From NCBI GenBank assembly GCA_024280155.1, contig JAJRQQ010000029.1:1-43380 (forward strand): a stretch of DNA of 43,380 nt, read 5' to 3'. Numbering within the stretch: position 1 is the first letter of the stretch; every line of letters starts with the position of its first letter. Source of the stretch: Bacteroidota bacterium. Lineage in GTDB: Bacteria; Bacteroidota; Bacteroidia; Flavobacteriales_D; Crocinitomicaceae. The translations under genes and the position numbers were made by a program. Shown piece after piece: positions 1-9,273 of this stretch. Under the pieces are notes generated by a model, which made no database searches, was not told the origin of the DNA, and worked only from the letters and a program-made list of their open reading frames with translations.

Positions 1-819
1 ACACAATTAATGGTTGGCTCAGAAGGGACATTGGGAATCATTACGAAGATTGTTTTACGTTTAATTCCTCACCCAACAACAGATTTGCTTTTGTTGGTTC
101 CATTCTTTGATGCACAAAAAGCATGTGAAGCCGTAAGTGCAATTTTCAAACAAGGAATCACACCAAGTGGATTGGAGTTTATGGAAAGAGATGCACTACT
201 ATGGACAAAAGATTTCCTAAAAGATGATTCAATCGTTATTGAGGACAATCACGCTGCACATTTATTGATTGAAGTCGATGGATTTGATGCTGACCAACTC
301 ATGCAAGAATGCGAAAAAATAATGTCTGTTCTCGAAGAATTTGAAACAGGCGAAATTCTATTTGCAGAATCGCAAGCTCAAAAAGATACACTTTGGAAAT
401 TACGGAGAAGTGTTGGCGAAGCCGTGAAAGCAAATTCCATTTACAAAGAAGAAGATACAGTTGTGCCTCGTTTTCAGCTGCCGGAATTGTTAGGTCATGT
501 CAAAAGAATTGGTGATCAATACGGATTTCAGTCGGTTTGTTACGGACATGCAGGAGACGGAAATTTACACATTAACATCATCAAAGGAGGTATGAGTGAT
601 GAGAAATGGAACAATGAATTAAGTGTTGCCATTAGAGAATTATTTACAGAAGTTAAACAGTTGGGGGGGACAATTTCAGGAGAGCACGGAATTGGTTTGG
701 TGCAAAAAAAATACATGGATATCGTTTTCCCACAAGTAACTTTAGAATTAATGAAATCAATCAAAAAAGTCTTTGACCCAAGGGGGATTTTAAATCCGGG
801 GAAAGTTTTTGTTGATTAA
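1..819 (+). CDS. FAD-linked oxidase, GlcD/D-lactate dehydrogenase type (3' part only)
   Basis: This is the C-terminal ~272 residues of an FAD-binding oxidase of the GlcD/D-2-hydroxyacid dehydrogenase family. The reading frame is open to the left edge (TQLMVGSEGTLG), so the N-terminal FAD-binding part lies outside the window. The visible part has the end of the FAD-binding fold (GSEGTLGI) and the FAD-oxidase C-terminal domain, with GHAGDGNLH near visible residue 182, SGEHGIG near 226 and DPRGILNPGK at the end. These enzymes oxidise D-lactate, glycolate or related 2-hydroxyacids; the substrate cannot be told here. Its TAA stop overlaps the stop of the converging DinB-like gene by four bases. 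Confidence 0.9.
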   Translation, partial: TQLMVGSEGTLGIITKIVLRLIPHPTTDLLLLVPFFDAQKACEAVSAIFKQGITPSGLEFMERDALLWTKDFLKDDSIVIEDNHAAHLLIEVDGFDADQLMQECEKIMSVLEEFETGEILFAESQAQKDTLWKLRRSVGEAVKANSIYKEEDTVVPRFQLPELLGHVKRIGDQYGFQSVCYGHAGDGNLHINIIKGGMSDEKWNNELSVAIRELFTEVKQLGGTISGEHGIGLVQKKYMDIVFPQVTLELMKSIKKVFDPRGILNPGKVFVD

Positions 820-1310
820 TCCAAATCAAAACCTTCGTAATAGCCCGTTTCTTTTTCGGTGTATAATTTAGTCAGTGTCGTAATCTGTCCTGTGTGATAA
901 GAATAATGTTCGATTACGTGAATGAATGCAGAAAAAACAGTCAAATTAAAATTCTGAACTTCTATTTTTTGAGTAAAAATAATTTGATTTTCGTTGTCGA
1001 AAAAATCGAGTAAATCTTTTTTCAAAGTCTCCATTTCGTCCATCAATTCTGATTTTCTTTTATTTGAAGCAGGAATAAATTCTTTCTCTCTATCTCTGAC
1101 ATCTGTCATTCCACCAACTCCAGAAAGTATCCATTGACGAACATTTCCATTTAGATGCTGAATCAAACAACCAATGCTAGTAATTGTTTTATTGGGAGAT
1201 GACCATAATTGTTCTTCCGAAACCATTTTGAGACATTTGTATATTCTGTCGTAAGATTCAGTAAAAACGCGCTGTTTAAATTCTGTAATAATAAGTTGTG
1301 AATCAATCAT
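816..1310 (-). CDS. DinB-like family protein
   Basis: A 164-residue protein resembling the DinB/YfiT-like four-helix metal-binding family. An early histidine (HLNGNVRQW) and a late HxxxH followed by GQI (HYSYHTGQI) match the family's metal-ligand pattern. Members include thiol-S-transferase-like enzymes, but most, like this one, have no known substrate. I start at the ATG at 1310; a longer reading to 1370 adds only a low-complexity Lys/Phe stretch. The gene stands alone: it converges on the oxidase gene and diverges from tRNA-His. The family call is fairly sure; the function is unknown. Confidence 0.75.
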   Translation of the reverse strand: MIDSQLIITEFKQRVFTESYDRIYKCLKMVSEEQLWSSPNKTITSIGCLIQHLNGNVRQWILSGVGGMTDVRDREKEFIPASNKRKSELMDEMETLKKDLLDFFDNENQIIFTQKIEVQNFNLTVFSAFIHVIEHYSYHTGQITTLTKLYTEKETGYYEGFDLD

Positions 1311-1388
1311 ATATTCAATTATCAGAAAAAATTTTAATTTAAAGTTAAAAAAAAAGCATCTTCTTTTCAATTAATGCGAGATTATATA

Positions 1389-1396
1389 TATCTTTG
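1389..1396 (+). promoter_or_regulatory. -7 promoter element (TATCTTTG) for tRNA-His
   Basis: TATCTTTG fits the Bacteroidota -7 consensus TAnnTTTG and lies about 62 bases before the tRNA. No clear TTTG -33 box is seen at the usual spacing. The leader between this box and the tRNA can fold two small hairpins: GCAAAC with GTTTGC around 1402-1423, and CTACAT with ATGTAG at 1427-1444. These could be processing signals. Confidence 0.5.
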
Positions 1397-1458
1397 CCAC
1401 CGCAAACGGCTTGTTTTGTTTGCAAACTACATAAACGAATGTAGAAAAAAGTTTAAAT

Positions 1459-1533
1459 GGTAGTTGTAGCTCAGTTGGTTAGAGCATCGGTTTGTGGTAC
1501 CGAGGGTCGTGGGTTCGAGCCCCATCTTCTACC
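1459..1533 (+). tRNA. tRNA-His (anticodon GTG)
   Basis: Cloverleaf: G-1 at 1459, acceptor 1460-1466, D-arm GCTC/GAGC at 1469-1472 and 1482-1485, anticodon stem TCGGT/ACCGA, anticodon GTG at 1494-1496, T-arm GTGGG/CCCAT around TTCGAGC, acceptor 3' strand 1526-1532, C73 at 1533. The extra G-1 facing C73 is the histidine identity signature. CCA is not encoded. Odd: acceptor pairs 5:68 and 6:67 are both T opposite T, and the outer T-stem pair is G-T. An apparent ORF across this gene is an artefact. Confidence 0.95.
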
Positions 1534-1543
1534 CTGTTTTTAT

Positions 1544-1577
1544 AGCGTTGATTCGAAAGAATTGACGCTTTTTTTTT
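1544..1577 (+). terminator. Intrinsic terminator after tRNA-His
   Basis: An 11-bp stem (1544-1554 with 1559-1569, two G-T wobbles) closed by a GAAA tetraloop is followed by nine T (1569-1577). It lies 11 bases after the tRNA, so the tRNA is a single-gene transcript. From here to 1760 I see no gene. Confidence 0.9.
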
Positions 1578-1760
1578 ACTTATACTTTTATTTACTAAAA
1601 ATACCGAAGGTCGCTAAAGAACTGTTCAAAAACTTCAAGAAAAGGAGCCCTACCTCCTCATACATTGAACTAACATTCAATTGAGTCGTCTTCACAAGTT
1701 TCACTTGCTCTTCTCTCTACCTTTAATCGTTAATTTGAAATGTTAAACTTTGTATACATA

Positions 1761-1791
1761 AAAAAAAGGCGAGAATCTCTTCTCGCCTTTT
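1761..1791 (-). terminator. Intrinsic terminator of gyrB
   Basis: GGCGAGA (1768-1774) pairs with TCTCGCC (1781-1787) around a six-base loop. On the minus strand the stem is followed by seven T (A run 1761-1767). It lies about 21 bases beyond the gyrB stop. The A-T pairs at both flanks could make it work in both directions. Confidence 0.85.
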
Positions 1792-1812
1792 CTATTGTAT
1801 ATCAAACTCTAT

Positions 1813-3834
<2,022 letters not shown>

Positions 3835-3972
3835 TTATTACTCACTAAAAAAGTGAAAGAAAAAAGGAACTTATCAACATTCTCTCTGTTAAATTGTTAA
3901 TATTTCCTTTTTTAGATGAATTATCTTAGTGAATTGGAACATTTTTTGATTTATTTCGAATAATATTACAAT

Positions 3973-4839
3973 ATGTTAAAATTTTCGTATTTATTCATTT
4001 TCCTTTTTATAGTTTCTTATCCTATAGCTCAAGTCAACTTTGATGGAACTTGGCAAGGTGTTATTGTTAAATCAGGGGAGGCTATAGAGAATTCTACCTT
4101 ACTCTACCTTGAGATACATTCATCGAACAACATTGTCTCAGGACATTCAAGAGAAGAAGTAAATTCAGAAGATAATTTCTTCGCAGTTAAACACCTAAAA
4201 GGAGAAGTCGAAAACAATCACCTATCCCTTCAACAAACCGTAGTATCAAAATCAAAAAACTCTAGTCGAGTAAAATGGTGTAGATTGAAAATGAATTTAA
4301 CATATGATTCTATAACAGGATACTTAACTGGCGATTTTAAATCGACTGATTGCAGAAGAGTTCAAGGTAAAATAATACTTTACAGATCAGATTTTAAACT
4401 CTCAAAAACAGACCAACCAGGAACGAGTCAATTGTGGTTTCCTCATATGTTATATGATTTAAGAGAAGGACTGAATGCTCCTGAAATAAGAGAAAAAGAA
4501 CAGGAGAATTTCCTTTTTCAACCCGTCTATTTCGATTTCGACAAAGCCATCATAAAACCAGAATACGATGAATTTCTTCAGCGTTTAATAAAAATAGTCA
4601 AAGGTCATTCAGATTTAAGAGTTAAAGTTACCGGTCATACAGATGCTGATGGCACTGACAATTACAACATTGCCCTATCCCAAAGGAGGGCACAAGCAAT
4701 CATCGATTACTTTGTTCGCAATGGTCTAAAAGCAGATCGATTGGTTTTTGATTTTAAAGGTGAAAAAATGCCTATTGCCCCCAATACTACAAGAGAGGGG
4801 AAACAACAAAACGGAAGAGTAGATTTTAGTTTTATTTAA
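3973..4839 (+). CDS. Secreted protein with C-terminal OmpA peptidoglycan-binding domain
   Basis: A 288-residue protein with a Sec signal peptide (about 1-19, ending IAQ) and a C-terminal OmpA-like domain: YFDFDKAIIKP near 186, the GHTD motif near 220 and LSQRRAQAI near 235. The Asp and Arg of these motifs bind the diaminopimelate of peptidoglycan, so the protein probably sits in the periplasm or outer membrane, tied to the wall. Residues 20-175 start FDGTWQGVI and read as beta strands, somewhat lipocalin-like, but I cannot name a family. It stands alone, divergent from gyrB and converging on the amidotransferase gene. Bases 4840-4948 hold no clear terminator. Confidence 0.85.
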   Translation: MLKFSYLFIFLFIVSYPIAQVNFDGTWQGVIVKSGEAIENSTLLYLEIHSSNNIVSGHSREEVNSEDNFFAVKHLKGEVENNHLSLQQTVVSKSKNSSRVKWCRLKMNLTYDSITGYLTGDFKSTDCRRVQGKIILYRSDFKLSKTDQPGTSQLWFPHMLYDLREGLNAPEIREKEQENFLFQPVYFDFDKAIIKPEYDEFLQRLIKIVKGHSDLRVKVTGHTDADGTDNYNIALSQRRAQAIIDYFVRNGLKADRLVFDFKGEKMPIAPNTTREGKQQNGRVDFSFI

Positions 4840-4948
4840 CCTTTATCCACTTCTGAGTTCGATAGAAAGGTCTGATATATCCTCTAATATTCAAATAATT
4901 TGTACTAAAATTATAACTAGATAATATTTCTGCACCCTCAAGAAAACA

Positions 4949-5506
4949 TTAAAGAATATCAATGAAATTTGAAAGAATATGAAGTCCTTCTGTTGTAAGA
5001 ATTGACTCTGGATGAAATTGAACCCCGTATACCTTATCTCGACTATTTTCAATAGCCATCACTGTTTTGTTTTTAGAAAACGCGGTTATTTCTAATTCTC
5101 CCTCCCCCTTCTTTACAGCCCAACTATGGTATAACCCAACTTTTATACAGCGAGGTACATCTTTAAATAAATTGCCTCCTTTAATTTCTATCTCTCCAGA
5201 CACACCATGCTTAACGGCGTCCTGGTTGTACAATTCCCAACCATAAGTTTCAGCAATCGCTTGCATTCCTAAACAAACACCCAAAATAGGAATCTTGGTT
5301 TTTACTTGTGAAATCAATTCCATTAAATATCCGGCATTTTTTGGTAAACCTGGGCCTGGTGATAAAACGATTCCATCAAACTGAAAAATATCGTTAATTT
5401 TTTCATCATTTCTGACCACAACAACTTTCACATCCAAAGCTTCTAAATAATGCTTTAAATTAAAAGTAAATGAGTCGTAATTATCAAAAAGAAGTATTTG
5501 CTTCAA
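4949..5506 (-). CDS. pabA: Glutamine amidotransferase, component II of aminodeoxychorismate/anthranilate synthase
   Basis: A class I glutamine amidotransferase of the PabA/TrpG type. It releases ammonia from glutamine for a partner synthase acting on chorismate (folate or tryptophan pathway). Visible: DNYDSFTFNL at 8-17, PGPG oxyanion-strand motif at 50-53, nucleophile Cys78 in GVCLGMQA, and the His165/Glu167 pair in FHPES. Length 185 is normal for the family. The start is TTG at 5506: no ATG fits and the conserved N-terminal strand begins at residue 4. No trp gene or pabB lies nearby, which favours PabA or a dual-function protein over a dedicated TrpG, but the sequence does not settle this. 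Confidence 0.88.
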   Translation of the reverse strand: MKQILLFDNYDSFTFNLKHYLEALDVKVVVVRNDEKINDIFQFDGIVLSPGPGLPKNAGYLMELISQVKTKIPILGVCLGMQAIAETYGWELYNQDAVKHGVSGEIEIKGGNLFKDVPRCIKVGLYHSWAVKKGEGELEITAFSKNKTVMAIENSRDKVYGVQFHPESILTTEGLHILSNFIDIL

Positions 5507-5515
5507 AAAGTCTCT

Positions 5516-5523
5516 TATTTTTG
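5516..5523 (+). promoter_or_regulatory. Possible -7 element for ridA
   Basis: TATTTTTG matches TAnnTTTG and lies 24 bases before the ridA ATG. The nearest TTTG (5497-5500) is only 15 bases upstream, shorter than the usual 19, so the -33 part is doubtful. Confidence 0.4.
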
Positions 5524-5547
5524 TGTAAACTTATATAAAAAAATAAG

Positions 5548-5931
5548 ATGATGAAGAAAGTTTTTCAAATTCCTGGAGCACCAGCGCCAATTGGACCTTA
5601 TAGTCAAGCAATTCTCGTTAAAGGAACACTGTATATTTCTGGGCAAATACCAATCAATCCTAGAACAGGAAAACTAAACGATCAGACGATTGAATACGCT
5701 ACTCATCAAGTACTTAAAAACATTCATTCTTTACTAAAAGAAGCCAATATGGATTTTAACAACATCGTTAAATGCAGCATTTTTTTAAAAGATATGGCTA
5801 ATTTTGAAGCTGTCAATAAAATATATGGAGAATATTTTCGTTCTTTGCCACCTGCACGAGAAACTGTTGAAGTTTCAAAATTACCGATGGATGTTGATGT
5901 AGAAATTTCATGCATCGCAGTTGCTGAATAA
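5548..5931 (+). CDS. ridA: RidA family reactive-intermediate deaminase
   Basis: A 127-residue RidA/YjgF/UK114 protein, which hydrolyses reactive enamine/imine intermediates produced by PLP enzymes; the family forms trimers. The N-terminal APAPIGPYSQA, the GQIP strand, the NTY-like block (IVKCSIFLKDM) and the PARETVEVSKLP segment, whose Arg binds the substrate carboxylate, are all present. Two adjacent ATGs (5548 and 5551) could serve as start. It sits just upstream of, and overlaps or abuts, the glycosyltransferase gene, so the two are probably co-transcribed. Confidence 0.93.
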   Translation: MMKKVFQIPGAPAPIGPYSQAILVKGTLYISGQIPINPRTGKLNDQTIEYATHQVLKNIHSLLKEANMDFNNIVKCSIFLKDMANFEAVNKIYGEYFRSLPPARETVEVSKLPMDVDVEISCIAVAE

Positions 5932-7840
5932 TTTGAAAACAAACTATACATATCAACTCAGTATCATCATTGTCAATTACAATGTAGAATACTTTTTGGA
6001 TCAATGCCTTGATTCGGTTCAAAAAGGCATAAACAATTGTTCGATTGAGGTAATTGTTATTGACAATGCTTCTGTAGATGGCTCCATGGAAATGGTGAAA
6101 AAAAAATACGGTTCTTTTACTCGAATAGAAAACAAAGAAAATGTTGGCTTTTCCAAAGCAAACAACCAAGGAATTGAAATTTGTGAAGGAAAATATGTCC
6201 TTTTGTTAAATCCAGACACAATTGTAGAAGAAGACACTTTCTCAAAAGTAATAAAATTCATGGATAAGCATGAAGATGCAGGTGGACTTGGCGTTCGAAT
6301 GATTGATGGGAAAGGAGTTTTCCTTCCTGAATCTAAACGAGGTTTACCTACTCCAATGGTTGCATTTTATAAAATCTTTGGTCTTTCAAAAATTTTTCCA
6401 AAATCGAAACGATTTGGACAATACCATCTCGGGCACTTAGACGAATTTGAAACCAATAAAATTGACATACTTAGTGGAGCTTTTATGCTTATGCGAAAAG
6501 AAACCTTAGATAAAATTGGATTGTTAGATGAAGGATTCTTTATGTATGGAGAGGACATTGATTTATCCTATCGAATTCAACTTGGTGGTTATGAAAATTA
6601 TTACTTCCCAGAAACTACAATCATTCATTATAAAGGTGAGAGTACAAAAAAGAGTTCCGTAAACTATGTATTTGTATTCTACAATGCAATGATCATTTTT
6701 GCAAAAAAACATTTTTCAGGAAAGAATGCAAACCTTTTTTCTTTCCTTATCAATTTAGCAATTTATTTGAGAGCTTTCATTGCTTTATCAGTCCGATTCA
6801 TTAAAGCAATCACTCTTCCCCTTATTGACTTCGCATACATTGTCACCGGTTTGTTTCTACTGACAAATTACTGGAGAATGTCAAGTATAGAATTTCCTGA
6901 AAAATTGTTGCAATACTCTATTCCAATTTATGCATTTTCTTGGCTAGCCTCTGCTTTCTTCATCGGGGGATACGATAAGCCATACAAACTTATCAAACTT
7001 CTAAAAGGAGTATCCTGGGGGACAATCATTATACTCCTCGCATACGCAGTTCTACCAAAAAATTGGCAATTTTCTCGGTTATTCATTTTTATAGGAGCAG
7101 GTTGGGTGAGTACTTACTACTTAATCTCAAGACTTTTTCTTCATTTTTCCTTTGGCGAGAAATTCAACCTTAAATTTGAGGATAAAAAGAGATTTGGAAT
7201 AATTGGATCAAATGAGGAAATCACAAGAGTAAAAGAACTACTTGTTCAAACGAATACTCAAATCGAGCAAATTATTCCTATTCAAATTGAGCAAAAAATC
7301 AATGGTTTAAACATTGACGAACTAATTTTCTGTTCGAATGACATTCATTATTCTACAATAATTCAAAAAATCAACCAATTTAAAGACTATTCGATTGATT
7401 TCAAAATTGCTCCACCAAAATCAAATCATTTAATTGGCAGTAATTCTATTGATACTGCTGGTGATTTATACATTCTCAACATAAACACCTTAATAAATCG
7501 AGAAAATCTACGTAAAAAGAGACTTTTCGACTTAATTTTCTCCTCATTGATGTTAATTTCTGCTCCTCTTTTCATTTTATTTTTTAAAAATAAAAAAAGA
7601 TTCATTCAAAATATCACCCAAGTACTTGTTGGAAAAAAATCTTTTGTTGGCTTTTCTGAAGATGTCGCAAAAAAAGACGTTAGACTTCCCATCATTAAGC
7701 AATCACTACTCTCACCTATTGATGCAATTGAAATTAAGACTCCTGAGATACAAGAAAAACTCAATCTCCTTTATGCTCGAGATTACTCAATGCGAAAAGA
7801 TTTTAGCATCCTTCTCAAAGCCTGGAGAAAATTAGATTAA
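5921..7840 (+). CDS. Family 2 glycosyltransferase fused to a degenerate phosphoglycosyl-transferase-like membrane region
   Basis: A 639-residue fusion. Residues 13-240 are a GT2 domain of the rhamnosyltransferase-like type: SIIIVNYN, DNASVDGS, LLLNPDT, GAFMLMRKE and the MYGEDIDLSYR block. From about 270 to 407 come about five membrane segments, then a Rossmann-like stretch (GIIGSNEEI near 425), then KKRLFDLIFS and one more membrane helix near 530-553. This mirrors the WbaP/WcaJ architecture, but the usual catalytic domain is reduced to about 85 residues without the Asp-Glu dyad or PRP motif. Start: TTG at 5921 (overlapping ridA by 11 bases) or TTG at 5933; no ATG occurs before the domain. The likely role is extracellular or lipid-linked glycan synthesis. 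Confidence 0.82.
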   Translation: MLNNLKTNYTYQLSIIIVNYNVEYFLDQCLDSVQKGINNCSIEVIVIDNASVDGSMEMVKKKYGSFTRIENKENVGFSKANNQGIEICEGKYVLLLNPDTIVEEDTFSKVIKFMDKHEDAGGLGVRMIDGKGVFLPESKRGLPTPMVAFYKIFGLSKIFPKSKRFGQYHLGHLDEFETNKIDILSGAFMLMRKETLDKIGLLDEGFFMYGEDIDLSYRIQLGGYENYYFPETTIIHYKGESTKKSSVNYVFVFYNAMIIFAKKHFSGKNANLFSFLINLAIYLRAFIALSVRFIKAITLPLIDFAYIVTGLFLLTNYWRMSSIEFPEKLLQYSIPIYAFSWLASAFFIGGYDKPYKLIKLLKGVSWGTIIILLAYAVLPKNWQFSRLFIFIGAGWVSTYYLISRLFLHFSFGEKFNLKFEDKKRFGIIGSNEEITRVKELLVQTNTQIEQIIPIQIEQKINGLNIDELIFCSNDIHYSTIIQKINQFKDYSIDFKIAPPKSNHLIGSNSIDTAGDLYILNINTLINRENLRKKRLFDLIFSSLMLISAPLFILFFKNKKRFIQNITQVLVGKKSFVGFSEDVAKKDVRLPIIKQSLLSPIDAIEIKTPEIQEKLNLLYARDYSMRKDFSILLKAWRKLD

Positions 7841-7859
7841 AAATCAACCCTCAACTTTG

Positions 7860-7889
7860 TTGACAAAGAAGATATTTCGATTATTTTTG
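7860..7889 (+). promoter_or_regulatory. Promoter for the E2 / PorE-like gene group
   Basis: TTG (7860-7862), a 19-base spacer and TATTTTTG (7882-7889) fit the Bacteroidota -33/-7 consensus. The predicted start of transcription is near 7894, giving a leader of about 27 bases before the ATG at 7921. Confidence 0.65.
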
Positions 7890-7920
7890 TAGTTGAAAAT
7901 TGATATTGAAATAGAATAGT

Positions 7921-9258
7921 ATGTCACAAATAGAGATTAGACTTCCTAAAATGGGAGAAAGCGTTACCGAAGCAACAATTACGAACTGGCTAAAAGAAGT
8001 TGGCGATGTTATTGAAATGGATGAACCGCTTGTTGAGGTTGCTACAGATAAGGTTGATAACGAATTACCTTCGGAAGCTGAAGGAACATTAGTTAAGCGA
8101 TTCTTTGAAGTGGATGAAGTTGCTCAAGTTGGTGATGTTATTGCAATAATATCAACGGATGGTTCTGCGGCAGTTGAAGAAAGTACACCAGTAAAAACAG
8201 AAGTTAAAGCAGTCGAAAGTTCTTCCACAACAAACTCTTCGGTAAACGAAATTGTGAATGCCCCTTTAGAAAAATCTACTTCTGACAAATTCTTTTCTCC
8301 TTTGGTTAAAAGTATTGCAGAAAAAGAAGGTATAACAATGGCAACTTTAGAGTCAATAGTTGGAACTGGGCAATCAGGTCGAGTAACTAAAAAAGATATT
8401 CTAGCTTTTATTGAAAGCGGTGCACCTGCGGTTACTGAAACAAAAGCTACACCAACGACTGTATCTGCATCTAAAAAGGCTGCTGTAGTACCGGCAGGTG
8501 GAAATGGGTTCTTATGTAACATTAAACAACCTGTAGCAATCCCTGGTCCAGATGATGAAATCATTGAAATGGACAGAATGCGTAAAATCATTTCTGAAAG
8601 AATGCTTCAGTCCGTTCACAATTCACCACACGTTACAAGTTACGTTGAGGCAGATATGACGAATATTTGGAATTGGAGAAAAAAGATTAAAGGTGAATTC
8701 CAACAAAGAGAAGGTGAAAACATTACATTTACGCCAATCGTTATGGAAGCTATCGTTAAAGCAATTAAGGATTTCCCAATGATTAACGTTGCAGTATCTG
8801 GAAATCAAATCATTAAACTCAAGCATATTAATATCGGAATGGCGACAGCGCTGCCTTCAGGAAATTTAATTGTACCTGTTATAAAAGATGCTGACCAACT
8901 GAATTTAACAGGAATGACTAAAGCCGTTAATTCATTAGCGAACAAAGCAAGAAACAACAAATTATCCTCTGAAGATATTCAAGGCGGAACTTATACCGTT
9001 ACAAATGTTGGAACATTTGGAAATGTAATGGGAACACCTATTATAAATCAACCGGAAGTTGCAATAATGGCATTAGGTGCAATACGTAAAGTACCCGCAG
9101 TTATTGAAACTCCTGATGGTGATTTTATTGGGATTCGTTACAAAATGTTTTTATCTCATTCTTATGACCATCGCGTTGTTGATGGAGCTCTAGGGGGAAT
9201 GTTCGTTCGAAGAGTTGCTGATTATTTAGAGCAATTCGACCCTAATCGTGATTTTTAA
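7921..9258 (+). CDS. 2-oxoacid dehydrogenase E2 (dihydrolipoyl acyltransferase)
   Basis: The E2 core of a 2-oxoacid dehydrogenase complex (445 residues). In order: a lipoyl domain with the lipoylated Lys44 in VATDKVDNE; a linker rich in Thr, Val and Ser; an E3/E1-binding domain near 122-160 (SPLVKSIAEKEGI...GRVTKKDIL); and the acyltransferase domain ending with the catalytic DHRVVDG (His near 417, Asp near 421). The single lipoyl domain and sequence style suit the branched-chain (2-oxoisovalerate) complex usual in Bacteroidota, but pyruvate or 2-oxoglutarate cannot be excluded because E1 and E3 are not nearby. It ends 15 bases before the first PorE-like gene, an unusual neighbour. Confidence 0.92.
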   Translation: MSQIEIRLPKMGESVTEATITNWLKEVGDVIEMDEPLVEVATDKVDNELPSEAEGTLVKRFFEVDEVAQVGDVIAIISTDGSAAVEESTPVKTEVKAVESSSTTNSSVNEIVNAPLEKSTSDKFFSPLVKSIAEKEGITMATLESIVGTGQSGRVTKKDILAFIESGAPAVTETKATPTTVSASKKAAVVPAGGNGFLCNIKQPVAIPGPDDEIIEMDRMRKIISERMLQSVHNSPHVTSYVEADMTNIWNWRKKIKGEFQQREGENITFTPIVMEAIVKAIKDFPMINVAVSGNQIIKLKHINIGMATALPSGNLIVPVIKDADQLNLTGMTKAVNSLANKARNNKLSSEDIQGGTYTVTNVGTFGNVMGTPIINQPEVAIMALGAIRKVPAVIETPDGDFIGIRYKMFLSHSYDHRVVDGALGGMFVRRVADYLEQFDPNRDF

Positions 9259-9273
9259 CCAAAACCAACCACT

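Noticed and set aside
1457..1684. 75-residue plus-strand ORF
   Set aside because: It covers tRNA-His and its terminator; the translation is the well-known spurious product of reading a tRNA gene.
4840..4948. Bidirectional terminator between the OmpA gene and pabA
   Set aside because: No stem with a T run could be found in this convergent gap.
5813..6169. 118-residue minus-strand ORF
   Set aside because: Antisense to ridA and the GT2 domain, with low-complexity Phe/Val composition; a shadow of those genes.
8124..8591. 155-residue minus-strand ORF
   Set aside because: Antisense shadow of the Val/Thr-rich linker and binding domain of E2.
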